Shown here: positions 25,763 through 37,779 of the stretch, one piece after another
Position numbering within the stretch: position 1 is the first letter of the stretch
Layout of the letters: every line of letters begins with the position of its first letter
Assembly: GCF_001704415.2 (NCBI RefSeq)
Contig: NC_030822.1
Location: forward strand, 56,537,345 to 56,601,344
DNA: 64,000 bases
Direction: 5' to 3'
From: Capra hircus
Taxonomy: Eukaryota; Chordata; Mammalia; Artiodactyla; Bovidae
Notes under the pieces: generated by a model
Told to the model about the DNA's origin: nothing
The model's database searches: none
What the model saw: the letters and a program-made list of their open reading frames with translations, nothing else
Made by a program: the position numbers and the translations under genes

Positions 25763-26884
25763 CTGCATGATGTAGTCAGGATCTATAAGGCCGAAGGGAT
25801 TAAGGCCTTTTGCTGGATAGCCTTTCCATGTGTTCCTTTTATAAGCTGAAGATTCTTATTTGTTGCTAATAAACTTCCTTGCGGTAGAAGAAATCTCCAC
25901 AATCCAGCGGACCAGTTTGGCATTCTGATCTCAAGGCAAGTCCCATGACTTGACACTGTATAGCATTGGAATCGTGCAGTTTAATGTTTCCTTACTTTTT
26001 GTCCTAGATTGGGTTACAGGAGGAAATAGGGTATTGTCCTTTCTGTACAGACCTTCTCAAGGGCCAGCGAAACCACCATGAAAAGCATGCTGGATTGGCA
26101 GGAATTCCCTGTCCCTTGTTCTGTTCTCAGATCTGGGAATAAGACGCTCTCTCCAGCTGGGTTCTAAGTTCTGTGTTTGTCACAGTAATACACGGAGGAA
26201 AAAATAAGCGTCTCTCCTTTACCTCTGATCACTCTTCCTCTCTGTTGTTATTCTCTCACACTCTTCAGCCCACTAAGCCTTCACTGCTGGATCAAGCTGG
26301 GGAAAATTTACCTTTTTACTTGCTACAAGCCCTGTGGGCCTCGTTCTCACACCCAGGTTAATTCCCTGGATCAGAGGCCTCAAGGTTGGGTTTCATTTTG
26401 GTTTGCTCCTCAAGCATCAGGAATTTTTGTTTATCTGTGGCTCTAATAATTTTTTTTCCCCTTATCCCTCTAGTTTCCTCTTTTCTAATCCTCTCCCAGA
26501 GGCTGGTCTGTTTCTAGTTGGATTTGGCTTAAAGCCATCTGAGACACCCTTTCTCATACTTCCCCACTGTGTCCTGCCAAAAAAGGATCCTTCAGCAGAA
26601 ATATGATAGCAGGTGGAAATCCTCCGTTTACTCTAATTACACCTCTGCTTATGCGGTCTCACTTTTTTTTTTTAGAATAGTATTTATCTTTGACCTTTGT
26701 TTCTTAATGTGACAAAGTTTCTTTTAGAGAGCGAATAAGCTGCCCTGAGTTGATATATAATTACCTAGAGAGCTCCTTGAGTGCAGGGATCGTGAGCTTT
26801 CTATCTTGTATTCACACCACTCCCAACACGTATAGTTGCTTAGTTGGGATCTGACATCTAGAGAAGAGATGATGGTGATGATAA

Positions 26885-27070
26885 CAGCTTCCATTTATTC
26901 AGTTTTATGAGAAGCCAGACACAGGGCCAAATGCTTTACATTTATTATCTTTCTTAATCCTCCCAGCAGCCCCGTGAGACAGCTTTTCATTACTGCCCCC
27001 ATTTTGCAGATGAGACACTGTCTCAGGGACTTGAAATAGTTTACCTAAGATCTTACAGCTGAAAAGCAAT
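26885..27070 (-). repeat. MIR SINE relic
   Basis: CTTTCTTAATCCTCCCAGCA, CCCCCATTTTGCAGATGAGA and AAGATCTTACAGCTG follow the order of a reversed MIR. Confidence 0.7.
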
Positions 27071-27420
27071 CTCTCCCGTCCCCTTCCTGACTGGCCATCA
27101 TACGTATTGCCTGTACCTAACTTTTCCTCTGTAAGTGGGGATCAGAGATCAGTTTTCACCAATACTGCAGCTTCTGACAGGCTAGGACAATGTCATGTAC
27201 TTCTGTATCCCCTGCTATGCCAGGTGCAGAATTGGACATTCAACATTATTTCATCTTTTGCTTTTGAAGCCTCCTCTCCTCCTACCTGTGCTGTGGGTCA
27301 TTTAGGACATTTCTGAGGTGCCCTGGCTGCTTCACTTGTCTTAGAAGCAACAAACTAGAGCAGATCTGGAGATAATCCAGGTATCAGTGGACTGAAAGCC
27401 TAGACTTTAGGACATTTTCT

Positions 27421-27640
27421 GGGGTTTCCCAGGTGGTAAAGAATCCACCTGCCAATGCAGGTTACGCAAAAGACACGGGTTCCATCTGCGAGTCGGGAAG
27501 ATCTCCTGGAGTAGGAAATGGCAACCCACTCCAGTATTTTCCAGTTGCCTGGAAAATTCCATGACAGAGGATCCTTGCAGGCTAGAAACCATGGAGTTGC
27601 AAAGAGTTGCACACGACTTAGCCACTGAACAACAACAAAG
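27421..27640 (+). repeat. Bov-tA SINE
   Basis: Plus orientation: GGGTTTCCCAGGTGGTAAAG head, GGCAACCCACTCCAGTATTT middle, and a TTGCACACGACTTAG tail followed by ACAACAACAAA. Confidence 0.9.
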
Positions 27641-27953
27641 AGATTTTCTAACTGGCTGCAAGAGTGTAGTCTATAGAGAGGACATGTTTCAGGATCGCCT
27701 GGGGCTTTGGTGAGTCATGAAGAACAGCATAACAAACTGAACTGTAAGCCTTCCTAGGATTTTATTGAGATTCCAAAGAGTCATAGTCAGTTCTCCACCC
27801 CTACACAATGCATAACAGCCTATATTCCAAGAATCTTGACATCCACTAACAAGGTGAGATTGTTCACTGAGCCCTCCCTCCTACTTCTATTAAGTGGCCC
27901 CTTGAGTTTTCTGTGAGGTGACCAAATAGCTAAAGGATGTGAGGAGGTTGAGT

Positions 27954-28295
27954 ACAGTCATTCCTTCGTATCCACGGGGGATTGGTTCCAGGTTCACCAT
28001 AGACACCAAAATCTCAGGATGCTCAAGTCCTTTGAAATGTTTACTTTAAGTCATCTCTTGGTGACTTACAATACCCAGTGCAATGTAAATGTTATGTAAA
28101 TAGTGGTAAATACAGGTAGTGAAAGTGAAAGTGAAGTCAGTCACTCAGTAGTGTCTGACTCTTTGCGACCCCATGGACTGTAGCCTACCAAGCTCCTCTG
28201 TCCATGGGATTTTCATGTAAGTACTATATAAATAGTTGCTGGCGTGTTGTAAAGTCAAGTTTTGCTTTGGAGAACTTTCTGGAATTTTTTGTTTT
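27954..28295. repeat. Tigger-type DNA transposon relic, interrupted
   Basis: GGGGGATTGGTTCCAGGTTC, CACCAAAATCTCAGGATGCT and, beyond the inserted SINE, CAAGTTTTGCTTTGGAGAAC match a TcMar-Tigger-type element as I remember it. The exact subfamily is uncertain. A Bov SINE fragment splits it. Confidence 0.55.
28117..28214 (-). repeat. Bov-tA fragment nested in Tigger relic
   Basis: GTGTCTGACTCTTTGCGACC followed by CCATGGACTGTAGCC marks a partial minus-strand SINE within the older transposon. Confidence 0.85.
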
Positions 28296-28616
28296 CTTTA
28301 GCATTTTCTATCTGTGCTTGGTTGATTTGGAGATGCCCAACTCTCAGATAAGGAAGGCTGATATCTGTGTATTTCCCTTACTCCCTTTGTGAGAGCTGCC
28401 GTCCCTCATGAGAGCCAGTACCTCTCCAGCATACACGCCGCAAGTGAAGACACCAGAGGCTGGAGCATGGGCATCATAACTTCTGGGAGCACATTGATTC
28501 CAGGCTTCGTCACATTTCGCCCCTAGATCTATCTCAGCTTAATAGACTCGTTTTGTGGACTATGGAGAAAGGTGTGCAAGGCTTGGCAAATGTTGCTGTT
28601 TATGTCTATCTTCTAT

Positions 28617-28723
28617 TTGGGTCATGCGGCTTGCAGGGTCTTGGTTCCCTGACCAGGGGTTGAACCCAAGCCTTTGGCAGTGAAAGCATGAAGCCCTAAC
28701 CACTGGGCCACTAGGAGACTCCC
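28617..28723 (-). repeat. CHR-type SINE fragment
   Basis: GGTTCCCTGACCAGGGGTTG and CCTAACCACTGGGCCACTAG are the reversed head of a CHR-type SINE. It lies about 100 bases upstream of exon 2. Confidence 0.75.
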
Positions 28724-28821
28724 ATTGTGTTTATTTTCTAATTTGCTGCTTGTTTCTAATTTTAATTGATCCTATTAACTAAGTTTTAATTGATGGAATT
28801 TTTTTTCTCCTGTTTTTAAAG

Positions 28822-28968
28822 GTGATGGACAGAATTTGTTTACAAAAGACGTGACAGTGATTGAAGGAGAAGTTGCAACCATCAGCTGCCAAGTCAATAA
28901 GAGTGACGACTCTGTTATTCAACTACTGAATCCCAATAGACAGACCATTTATTTCAGGGACTTCCGGC
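28822..28968 (+). CDS. CADM1: CADM1 exon 2: first half of Ig domain 1 (V-type)
   Basis: This exon encodes 49 codons of the mature N-terminus and first half of the membrane-distal V-type Ig domain, which in this family carries cell-cell adhesion (homophilic, or heterophilic with other CADMs and nectin-like partners). Seen: the translation starts [11 protein letters not shown] after a codon shared with exon 1, has the B-strand cysteine in TISCQV, and has an N-K-S glycosylation sequon right after it. The acceptor is a T-rich tract ending in AAAG before GTGATGG. The donor is C|GTAAGT. The exon is phase 1 at both ends, so 147 bases can be skipped in frame. The last base joins CT of exon 3 to give the Pro of FRPLKD. 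The match to mammalian CADM1 as I remember it is near complete. CADM2-4 are less likely because their sequences differ here. Confidence 0.97.
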
Positions 28969-30532
28969 GTAAGTTTCTATCTCTATAGCATTAGATGACA
29001 ATTTTTTTTCCTACGTGTTGTCTTGATAAAGAGATTGCAAAGGGCTTCTTTTTTTTTTTTTTTTTAATTTAATGTTAGATGCTTAAAATTTAATCAGTTC
29101 TTCAGAGGGAAGAAGAGACATGCAATCATAATCTTCCTACTTAATATAAACCTTGAATGGTCCTTTTTAAAAGTAAGGCAGTCTTCCTTTGCAATAGGAA
29201 TTGATTGTAGTAATTCAAGGTGAATTGCAATTGAGTCCTAAATACTTAGCTGACACAAACAACTCAAATAGGGTTAAGCAAGAAAAATATAGCATTCTCA
29301 AAGGTAATCTGTTTGGTTTGAAGATTGGAGTTTTCAAGGCAATCTGTGCCCATAAAGACAAAACCAAATCTCCTGTCATCTTAGCCTGTGCAAGATGGAG
29401 GTGCCCATGTGCTGAAATCCTTCCAAATGTAAGACCACGAAAGCCAATAATCGAAACTTAATTGTATACTGTGGCAGTGGCTCACATGGGTGCCAGGGCT
29501 TGGCAAGAGCAAGAGTCAGGTCTTTCGAAAGATTGCCGTTGAGAGCACCACCGCCTACAAAGCGAGGTCGGACATGTCGCTTCCTACCTGCTTTTCTCCA
29601 CTTTCCCCGACGCCTCAGAACATCCATGACCTGTGGAAAGAGTCGACAAACCTAAGGAACATTAAGGGGATGAAGGAGAGTAAGAGGAGAGAAGCCAGCT
29701 TCTCATTCTGAGAATGAGTTTCTGTCATTAGGATATACTGATCTAACCTTTATCAAATTAATAAAAGGATTTTAAATGAATGTTAGAAATCAGTAAAAAG
29801 CCCACATATGTTATTTTTGCCTAATCGGTTTCATACTGTGAAGCTGAATACGGATAAAAACAGGGTCAGAGCTCAGGGCCCCCTGAGCCCCAGGTCACAG
29901 ACGTTTAGCAGCTCTGCCTCAAATCACATCAAACGCAAAGATGCATCCCAGTTAAATTGGATTGTTTTGCTATAAAGTTTTTTTTTAATGATTTTCATTT
30001 TGCTTTTGAAATTACTAATGATTTTTTTTTTTAATTTTTCTCTCATAACATTAGGACCTCTATTTCTTTTAAGGCCTCAGATTTTTAGAGACAATTTAAA
30101 AGCCCATGAGTTCTACTCCCTGAAATTTCAGTGTCCAAAGGGCCCCCCTGACCCGCTCTTTCTTCCTGTTTTCATTCTGCCTATCTCTGATAGAAGATTC
30201 GAAACAATTTATGAATAAGTGCTCAAAACTGACAGCAAGAGATGTGTGTACAAGAGAGTGTATGTGTGTGTGCGTGTGTGTGTGTGTACAGAAACACACA
30301 CCCACGTGTGTGAGTTTCCTTTTCCAGCAGGGGCGTTTGCTACATGCAGACAGTGCAGAAGCCCTAAATAGGAACTCAAGAAGGACAAAGCAGTACCCAC
30401 CAGGTGCAGAGCGACTTAATCCGTTTGTCTACTCTGTAGCTGGCTTTCTAGTCCCCCGGCTTGTCCCTCCCCTCCGGAAGGCAAATAGACGGTCGTCTTT
30501 CTCATATTCACTAACTCTGTTTTGTTTCCCAG
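28969..30532 (+). other. CADM1: CADM1 intron 2
   Basis: A 1564-base intron. It holds a T run at about 29048-29066, a block at about 29200-29700 with overlapping chance frames on both strands and no repeat I recognise, and a TG microsatellite close to exon 3. Confidence 0.9.
30259..30288. repeat. TG microsatellite
   Basis: An interrupted TG repeat (TGTATGTGTGTGTGCGTGTG then TGs) in intron 2, about 245 bases before exon 3. Confidence 0.9.
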
Positions 30533-30685
30533 CTCTGAAGGACAGCAGGTTCCAGCTGCTGAATTTTTCGAGCAGTGAACTGAAAGTGTCGCTGACAAAT
30601 GTCTCCATTTCTGATGAAGGAAGATACTTCTGCCAGCTCTACACTGACCCCCCGCAGGAAAGTTACACCACAATCACAGTCCTGG
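30533..30685 (+). CDS. CADM1: CADM1 exon 3: second half of Ig domain 1
   Basis: These 153 bases (51 codons, phase 1 at both ends) complete the first Ig domain. Seen: LKDSRFQLLNFSSSELKVS, two N-glycosylation sequons (N-F-S and N-V-S), and the F-strand signature D-E-G-R-Y-F-C, whose cysteine pairs with that of exon 2. The acceptor is a good pyrimidine tract, TTTGTTTCCCAG. The donor is G|GTAAGG. The final G joins TC of exon 4 to give Val. A longer open frame runs through this exon from about 30211, but its upstream part crosses a TG repeat and is intronic. A TG microsatellite lies about 245 bases upstream. Confidence 0.97.
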
Positions 30686-31340
30686 GTAAGGAATGCATCA
30701 GGGCTTGTCCTAGGAGATGAGAGGGGTAGCACTTACTGCCAGGTGGCTTCCAGCAGCTAGGAAAAGGTTAATGGTAAATGTTACAGTTTTAGGAAAACTC
30801 ACCGCCCATCTTGCTGAATTTTAAAAATAGCCTATTTTACCAAACACTCTAAGGAATGGCAATCAGCAGGCTTTATAGATTCCACCTGCTCTTGGGTTTC
30901 AACCCTCAAGCTTCAGAAGCAAAGATCAAGAGAATTTAGAGCCCTCAAATGAATCACTCACCACATGCAATGTCATTGCTTCTAACTTCCAGGATTTTTT
31001 TTTTTCCTCCTGTGCAGAAGAGGGGGTGATGGGCTCCTCCATCTGCACCCTGTGGCAGAGCTCTGTGATGAAATCCGCTTAATGATTTTTCCTTCTGAGT
31101 TACATCTCGTTTAATATTGTTGATCTCCTTTTCTTCGGCTTGACTTATTGCCTTGTTTATTGCTCATACTCAAGATGATGCTGTAAAAATCATACCCCAT
31201 GAACACATACTTTGCCACAAATTGCAACCATTGGACATAAAAGAATGAAGAGCTTCTAGGGAGAGAAGGCTGATACTAAGCAAGGACTGTGGACTGGCTG
31301 TCGGGTACACTTCTTCCTCTAATAAGTTGAGCATCTTCAT

Positions 31341-31568
31341 TCAGTGGTCCCCAGCCTTTTTGGCACCAGGGACTGATTTCGTAGAAGACAAGTTTTCCAT
31401 GAACTGAGGGTGGAGAGGGATGGTTTGGGGATGATTCAAGGACATTGCATTTATCGTGCACTTTAGGGAGCCTGCTCTCCCTGGAAGCTCTTGCACTTTA
31501 TTTCTAATCTAATGCCACCACTGCTCTGACGGGACATAACCAGTCCACGGCCCTGGGACTGGGGACCC
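31341..31568. repeat. hAT-type MITE with target-site duplication
   Basis: Inverted ends TGGTCCCCAGCC and GGACTGGGGACCCC bound a 228-base element. CATCTTCAT is present on both sides (31332-31340 and 31569-31577), consistent with the 8-base duplication of hAT transposons. The interior TTTTTGGCACCAGGGACTGA is a familiar mammalian repeat motif. Confidence 0.75.
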
Positions 31569-33383
31569 CATCTTCATGTATGATCACTAGCTTGTGACTT
31601 TCAGCAGAACCCTGGTGGCCAGGTTTCCATGTGTGTGTTTTGACAGAATGAGCAGATATTCCTGTGGTAAAGGTGGTCTGAATTAGTCACCTTTTAGACA
31701 AATATATGCTCCAGTACATAACACCAGCTGTTTTTGAAACTGAGTTTTCAAGGACGTACATATAACAAGAGACAAGATCTCTGATTTACACCTTTGGGAA
31801 GATGATGAATCAAAGTCTATTTGAGGCAGCAGACTGCAGCTTTTCAGTGTAATGATATGAAGATTAAAGGGGGAAGATAAATATGAAGGACGTTTTTGCT
31901 TAGTGTGTGTGAACATATATGTATTTATGGATGTACGTATTCAGCTGCTGCCTCATTGCTTTATTTAAACACAGCTGTAATAGGGAGCATTTCTCTAATT
32001 CATTGAACTAAGACGTGTCCCTAATGCTTACATATATGTTATTGATAAGAGGAACACTAATTTTAGAAAGTTGTGTTTAATGTCCAGCCATTCTGCTTCC
32101 TCTGTGGTCTGTGTTTGATGGTGTATATATATTTATCTCTAATTGCACCTTTAATCCCTTTTAGACAGACAGAAATAGTAAGTGTGGAAGGTTTGGCTGG
32201 GACAACAATACTTTTGGTATTTGGCAGATGCACCAAAGGTTTTCAGTAGATGTCTTTTGTTTGCTTATTGGAGTAAGTCATTGGCTGCCTAACCTTCAAA
32301 TTGACCATATTCCCTTTGACCCACCATTGTCTATGGCATGCCCACAAAAGAAAACTAGATGGAATATACTTAAGGCATTTCGAATTTTCAGAATGTTTTG
32401 TTTCATATACCTTTAAGTGTGAATGTCTTTATTCAAAGAAAGAGATAGCAATAGATGTTAGCCATCTTGCCCAGGACAAAGCACACGGTGAGAATCAAGA
32501 ATTTTAGTTTGAAACAGACCTTACTCTTCTGGCTCATAGCCTCTGGGTCTTCTAGTCTAGGTTGTTTTCAATAAAATCCTGAATGTTGCTCTTTCAAGTT
32601 TTCCCTCTGAAGGTGACATATTTTGTTTGCAGGAGTGTATCTGGTGTTTGGCAAGCAGGTCCTGCCTGTCAGTTTTCAGTACTTAGTACATTTGTTCTCA
32701 AACCCACTGGATCGGTCCAGTTGGACTGAATACACCCAGCACTAGACTTTTGAGAGGCATTATGTCTGTAATCCTTTTGGAGGTCTGCTTATTCTAGAAG
32801 TAATAGATTTCTTGCTTGTATTGTATAGAAGCATTAACTTAAAGGTACTTGAACGTAATACTGGTAGATGCGCCTTTTGCATACATTATGTGTTCATTTA
32901 ATATTCCTTCCATTGAATTTATTCTAGGATTCCTTGATGGAGTCAAATTGTTATCATCAGTACTTGAGTCTTTCATATTCCAAAATCTGACAGTTTGCAC
33001 TGATACTCGTGTATTCAAAGCTTCCTTCTAAGGTTTAGCATTTTCAGATATTATAATGAATGAAGAATGATCTGTTAGCATCATCTTCATTTCTATCTGT
33101 GGTTCTCTGAAAAGGACCCCATATGTACTTACACAGCTGTCAAACTTCTTGATCGGTTGAAGATGCTCATTTTAGTACATGCATCTTTATTAGTTGCTTG
33201 AAGCTTTCAGCATAATTATAAGACATAGAGATGGGGATTTGGTAGTTACTATTATGTTTATTATCTTACCCCTGTAAAAACTTAAAACTCTTCTATGATA
33301 TTTTACACGCACTTGGGTGCCTTTTAGGATATTCATCCACTCCTTCCACTTGTGATGAGTTTGTTCCTGTCTCCAGATCCTAG

Positions 33384-33582
33384 TGCTGTTGCTTAGTCAT
33401 GTCTGACTCTTTGAATTCCATGGACTGTAACCCACCAGGCTCCTCTGTCAGTGGGATTTCCTAGGCAAGAATACTGGAGTCACCAGTTCCTTCTCCAGGG
33501 TGTCCTCCCGGCTCAGGGACTGAAGCCATGTCTCCTGTTTGGCAGGCAGATTCTTTACCACTGAGCCACCTGAGAACCCACA
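33384..33582 (-). repeat. Bov-tA SINE
   Basis: Minus orientation: TTAGTCATGTCTGACTCTTT, AGGCAAGAATACTGGAGTCA, and reversed head ACCACTGAGCCACCTGAG. Confidence 0.9.
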
Positions 33583-34837
33583 GGCATCATAGTGTAGGAC
33601 TCTCTTCATACTACTGTTCATAAGAGGAGATAAACAGGAGAAAGAATATACTGCTTTATGATTAACATAGTTACTGATAATAATCACTAATATTATTATA
33701 ATCCTGTGCTTCTAAGATTAGTGTTCACTCTTAAAATTCCAGGAACAGGAGAATCTAATTATTTTAAAGGGTCTTAGAGGGAGATTCCACGTACTGATCA
33801 GCTTTAAGGCTCCTCTTTTGTTGTAATTAATGTGGCTCATCTTGATATTGCTGATTTTTTTTTTATGTTGTAGGCGTAATGTTTATAATTGGCACTCATA
33901 GATTTGAGGTTAGCTAAGAAGAACCTCGGCGTTTCTCTGCTATTTTCTAGCATTTCCCTCTCTGTGGCTTTTATCTGTATTTCCATCTCTATGCATCTCC
34001 TTACATACATCTTTGGTTATTTTCATTAATGGCTGCAGTTTTTACTAAATGTATCTGTTTAGTGTACCATGTATAAGTGTATTCTCTGGTTAGTAGCAGT
34101 TTTAATTCATTTTCCCTTATAAATGGATTTTTATACTTTACGAACCTCTTTCATATTTGAATAGACATTATGAAGTTAAAGGGAAAACAGGTGAGAATGA
34201 ATAGACCAAAATAAACTTTAAGATTTTCTTGTCCAAACCACCTTTTCCCCCAAAAGATACATGTAAATCACCTCATATTTTCTAATGCTTTCTTGCTTTA
34301 AAAAAATCTGAAAGAAGTCAACTTCATAACTGATATCAATGAACCATTCTGACTCACATTATTGGATTTTATTTTGTACTTGTATACCAAACAACCCCTA
34401 CTATACTTGACTGTTTTTTCTTCTAAACTTAGTAAAAATCAGAAATACTGCTCACAATCTTGAGAAAACTGTTTGTAGACTTGGAAACAGTCATTCAGCC
34501 ATTTCTCAGGACGTTCTTCTCAACAATTAACAAGTCCTTTATTTTTCTACACTGGTCATATTTTCCAATACTTTTGAAGTTTTCCACATGTTTACCTCAC
34601 CTGTCAAGGAAAAGATGATGTCAACTCTGCAGAAGCAGCTAGCATTGGTACAGGATTGCCAGGAAGGGTTAGGGAACTGTAGATTGTACCTGCTGCAGTC
34701 GAGGAAGTATTAACATGGATAATACTAAACAATGGGTGATCCAGATAAGGACCTATCTGCTGCCAGTCATGCTCTCAGCCCCTAAACAAAATCTAAGAGA
34801 CATTGGTAAATTTTCCTCTGGCCTAATTTATATGTTT

Positions 34838-35050
34838 TTGTTGTAATTTAGTCACTAAGTCATGTCTGATTCCTTTTGTGACCCCATGAACTGCAGCCTG
34901 CTGGGCTCCTCTGTCCATGGGGTTTCCCAGGCAAGAATACTGGAGTGGGTTGTCATTTCCTCCTCTAGGGGATCCTCCTGACTCAGGGACTGAACCCATG
35001 TCTCCTGCATTGGCAGGCAGACTCTCTACCACTGAGCCACCAGGGAAGCC
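34838..35050 (-). repeat. Bov-tA SINE
   Basis: Minus orientation: CACTAAGTCATGTCTGATTC, CCCAGGCAAGAATACTGGAG, and reversed head GCCACCAGGGAAGCCC. Confidence 0.92.
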
Positions 35051-37173
35051 CTGCTTTATACCTGCCCCTCGCCATGTCCTTACTTTGAGTCCCTGGACGT
35101 TACTGGTAATGGGAAAGAACACACACTCATCCTTGTGCCGATCTCCAGCTGATGGAGAGGATTAAGTCATGCTTTCACTAAGAAACACCGCTGAAGGTGA
35201 ATTGTCAGTGGCGGTTAGAAGGAGCCTGTGAGGAGGAGTCTTCAGGATCACGAAAAGAAGATGACAGGAAGATACCCAGGAACACAGAGGAAACAAGTAC
35301 CTGACAAACACATTAAGGTGTTTGAACCTTAATGCCATCAAGACCCCATGGTTGATATTTGCTGGAGCCTTTCAACAGCTCCTGGATCTGCTCCCCTCGG
35401 GAAGGTGACCAGAATGACTGTTGACGTGTTTTTCCCAAAGTTATCCATGCACACTGGAATTGTTTTCATCCCTCTATTTTATTCCTGCCCGGACCTTGAA
35501 AAGAATTAATACTGTTTGACTTCCATCCCTACATTTGTTGAGAAGACATTCCTAACTCTTTTACCCCTTACTTAGACCCTTTTTGTCTAAGCCTCTTATT
35601 CTCTTCCTCACAGCTCACTGAGACCTTATTTTCTTTAGTCTCAGACAATCTTTTTGTCTGACATTTGCTCTAACAATACCATTTTTTTCAATATTCCCAT
35701 TACACTTCACTCAGAATCTAGTAGTATTTGTTGGCCCTACACAGCTAGTCTCTCTGTGCATCTCTTGTGCACTCCATATCAACCATCTCGGTGCGTGTAA
35801 TGAAAATCTATAACCTGCCCGACTGTCATCTAGGAAGACCAAAGTGCGCTGAAGAAGTAACTAGCTGAAGCCATCCCATTCACCTTCTGTCTCTTAGAAT
35901 ACTGGCAGACATGCAGCTCCAAATCGGATCTTTGCCTGTGTCTCTTTATGCTTATTTTTTCTTAAAATGTAAACTAGGGTAGTTCTTTGCGATGTTTAAC
36001 TACCCATTGGGGCAGTGTCACTTTAGCAACACATCCAGTTGAGCATCTGCGTTAGTTTCCTGTTGCATAGGGAACAAAGAAGAGGCTTGCTTTTGCTCTG
36101 ATGGTTATGCTCCCCACCCCCGCAACTATCTTGCTGAGAAACATATACAACAAATCATTTTCTTTTTCCTTTTCCATCATTCTCTATAGGAATTTTCAAC
36201 AGCTTCAATTCAGTGTAAAATTCTTCCTGTGGGTAGAATTTTCACATTGGACTAGAACAGTTGGAAATCTCAAATACATGGTTTAATCCCATAATTTATT
36301 GAAGCTGTATCAGAGATTTATTATTCAACTTGATCATCAGGATGGCATGTTTATACATATTTAATTTCTTGTTTCTCTTCGGAGTTGAGAAACTTATTAA
36401 TCATAAGTCTTAGAACCCTCTTAGCTTATTCATGGTGGTCAGAGCACATATTCTTGGATTCAGTCTGCTAAATACAGTATTCTCACTGATTTTTATTTCT
36501 AGAAGCTCAGTTGTAAGGTAAGGTTGCACTGTATATGAAGCTTCCCTGTCACCTCACTTTCAGAAAAGAAAACATGCTCTGTTCATCATCACCATCATCC
36601 TGCATACTTCATTCAGCCTTTTAAGCCCCAATATTTTGTTGTAATCATTTTATTACAGATATGTTTAATATGCTTACAGAAGGGTGGTTTTCATTCTGAA
36701 GATGAAATTTACTTACAAACTCAACAATCCTTTTCACCTTTGGTTTTCTAAAATCTGGAGCTTTGGCTTTCGGCATATGGAAAATCATTGCAAATTAACT
36801 GGCATTTCCTATATTACTGCATCTTCATAGCTAATGGATTTTATTACTACACCACCCATCAGAGGTCATGATCATATTCTGGATTTTATGAATAATTTTA
36901 TTTGAATGTAACTGGTCATGAGGCACAGTTTTTCTATGGATGTCTATGGTGAATGATTCTTTTAAGGGACTCCTTGTTTTAGATCTTTGCTGGTTGACTG
37001 CAGAATCGCTCATATGAAGAGTGAAATCTAAGGGTTGAATTCAAGGAGAAATATTCTTTTCAGAGACTTCCAGATAAGGAGGAGGTCAGTAGTGTGATTT
37101 CCTCTTATTTTTTTAATCTACTTCCCCTGGTCAATTTTCTAATGACTGATTGATAACTAACCTAGTGTCTATA

Positions 37174-37348
37174 GAGGCTTCCCTGGTAGCTTAGATGGTT
37201 TGGAGACCTGGGTTTGACTCCTGGGTCAGGAAGATCCCCTGGAGAAGGGAATGGCTACTCACTCCAGTATTCTTGCCTGGAGAATTCCATGGACAGAGGA
37301 GCCTGGGGGGCTACAAAGAGCCAGACACGACTGAGGACTAACGCTTTC
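37174..37348 (+). repeat. Bov-tA SINE
   Basis: Plus orientation, with a deletion in the first third: GGCTTCCCTGGTAGCTTAGA, GGAGAATTCCATGGACAGAG, AGCCAGACACGACTGAGGAC. It lies about 300 bases upstream of exon 4. Confidence 0.9.
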
Positions 37349-37641
37349 ACTACTTTCACTAGTGGCTATATTATTATAGCTTGGTCATGCATAACTTAGG
37401 AGTAGAAGACTCGACTTTATCAGATAACTTTAGACACAAATTCTGATTTAAGCAATTTTACATAACTTTATTTGATGATGACTTTGTCTTTCTTCTGTTC
37501 CCTGCAGTGGCAGTTTGTTTTAAATTCCCAGCAAGAATGTCTATTATTTATCTCTTTTTCTTAAGAGCAATGGTCCTAATTTCTAATGAATACAAGAATA
37601 TGCCCAGAAATAGATTTAAAAAGGATATGTTTAATTTGTAG

Positions 37642-37779
37642 TCCCACCACGTAATCTGATGATCGATATCCAGAAAGACACTGCGGTGGAAGGTGAGGAG
37701 ATTGAAGTCAACTGCACCGCCATGGCCAGCAAACCAGCCACGACCATCCGGTGGTTCAAAGGGAACAAGGAGCTCAAAG
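37642..37779 (+). CDS. CADM1: CADM1 exon 4: first half of Ig domain 2 (C2-type)
   Basis: These 138 bases (46 codons, phase 1 at both ends) start the second Ig domain. Seen: VPPRNLMIDIQKDTAVEGEE, then the B-strand cysteine inside an N-C-T sequon, then TTIRWFKGNKELK with the core Trp of the Ig fold. The donor is G|GTGAGA. The acceptor TAATTTGTAG has a poor pyrimidine tract preceded by an A-rich run, which suggests a weak splice site. The Lys residues in IQKD and GNKEL are where I recall other residues in the human protein; these would be ordinary species differences. Confidence 0.97.

Larger units (their letters stand above)
1..28821 (+). other. CADM1: CADM1 intron 1, 3' portion
   Basis: This is non-coding DNA between the off-window first exon and exon 2. 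It contains the BovB, Bov-tA, Bov-A2, CHR, L1, L2, MIR, hAT-type and Tigger-type relics listed separately. I recognise no exon, no RNA gene and no CpG island. The first intron of CADM1 is known to be very long in mammals, which fits. Confidence 0.85.
30686..37641 (+). other. CADM1: CADM1 intron 3
   Basis: A 6956-base intron. It holds a hAT-type MITE (31341-31568), two minus-strand Bov-tA copies and one plus-strand copy. The remaining AT-rich sequence, about 31.6-33.3 kb and 35.1-37.1 kb, shows nothing I can name. Confidence 0.9.

Noticed and set aside
29201..29711. Overlapping frames in intron 2 as an extra CADM1 exon
   Set aside because: No Ig or stalk similarity, and inclusion would break the known exon 2 to exon 3 junction, which is in frame without it.
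30211..30720. 169-codon open frame taken as one exon
   Set aside because: Only 30533-30685 matches CADM1. The upstream part crosses a TG microsatellite and intron, and the tail reads past the GT donor.
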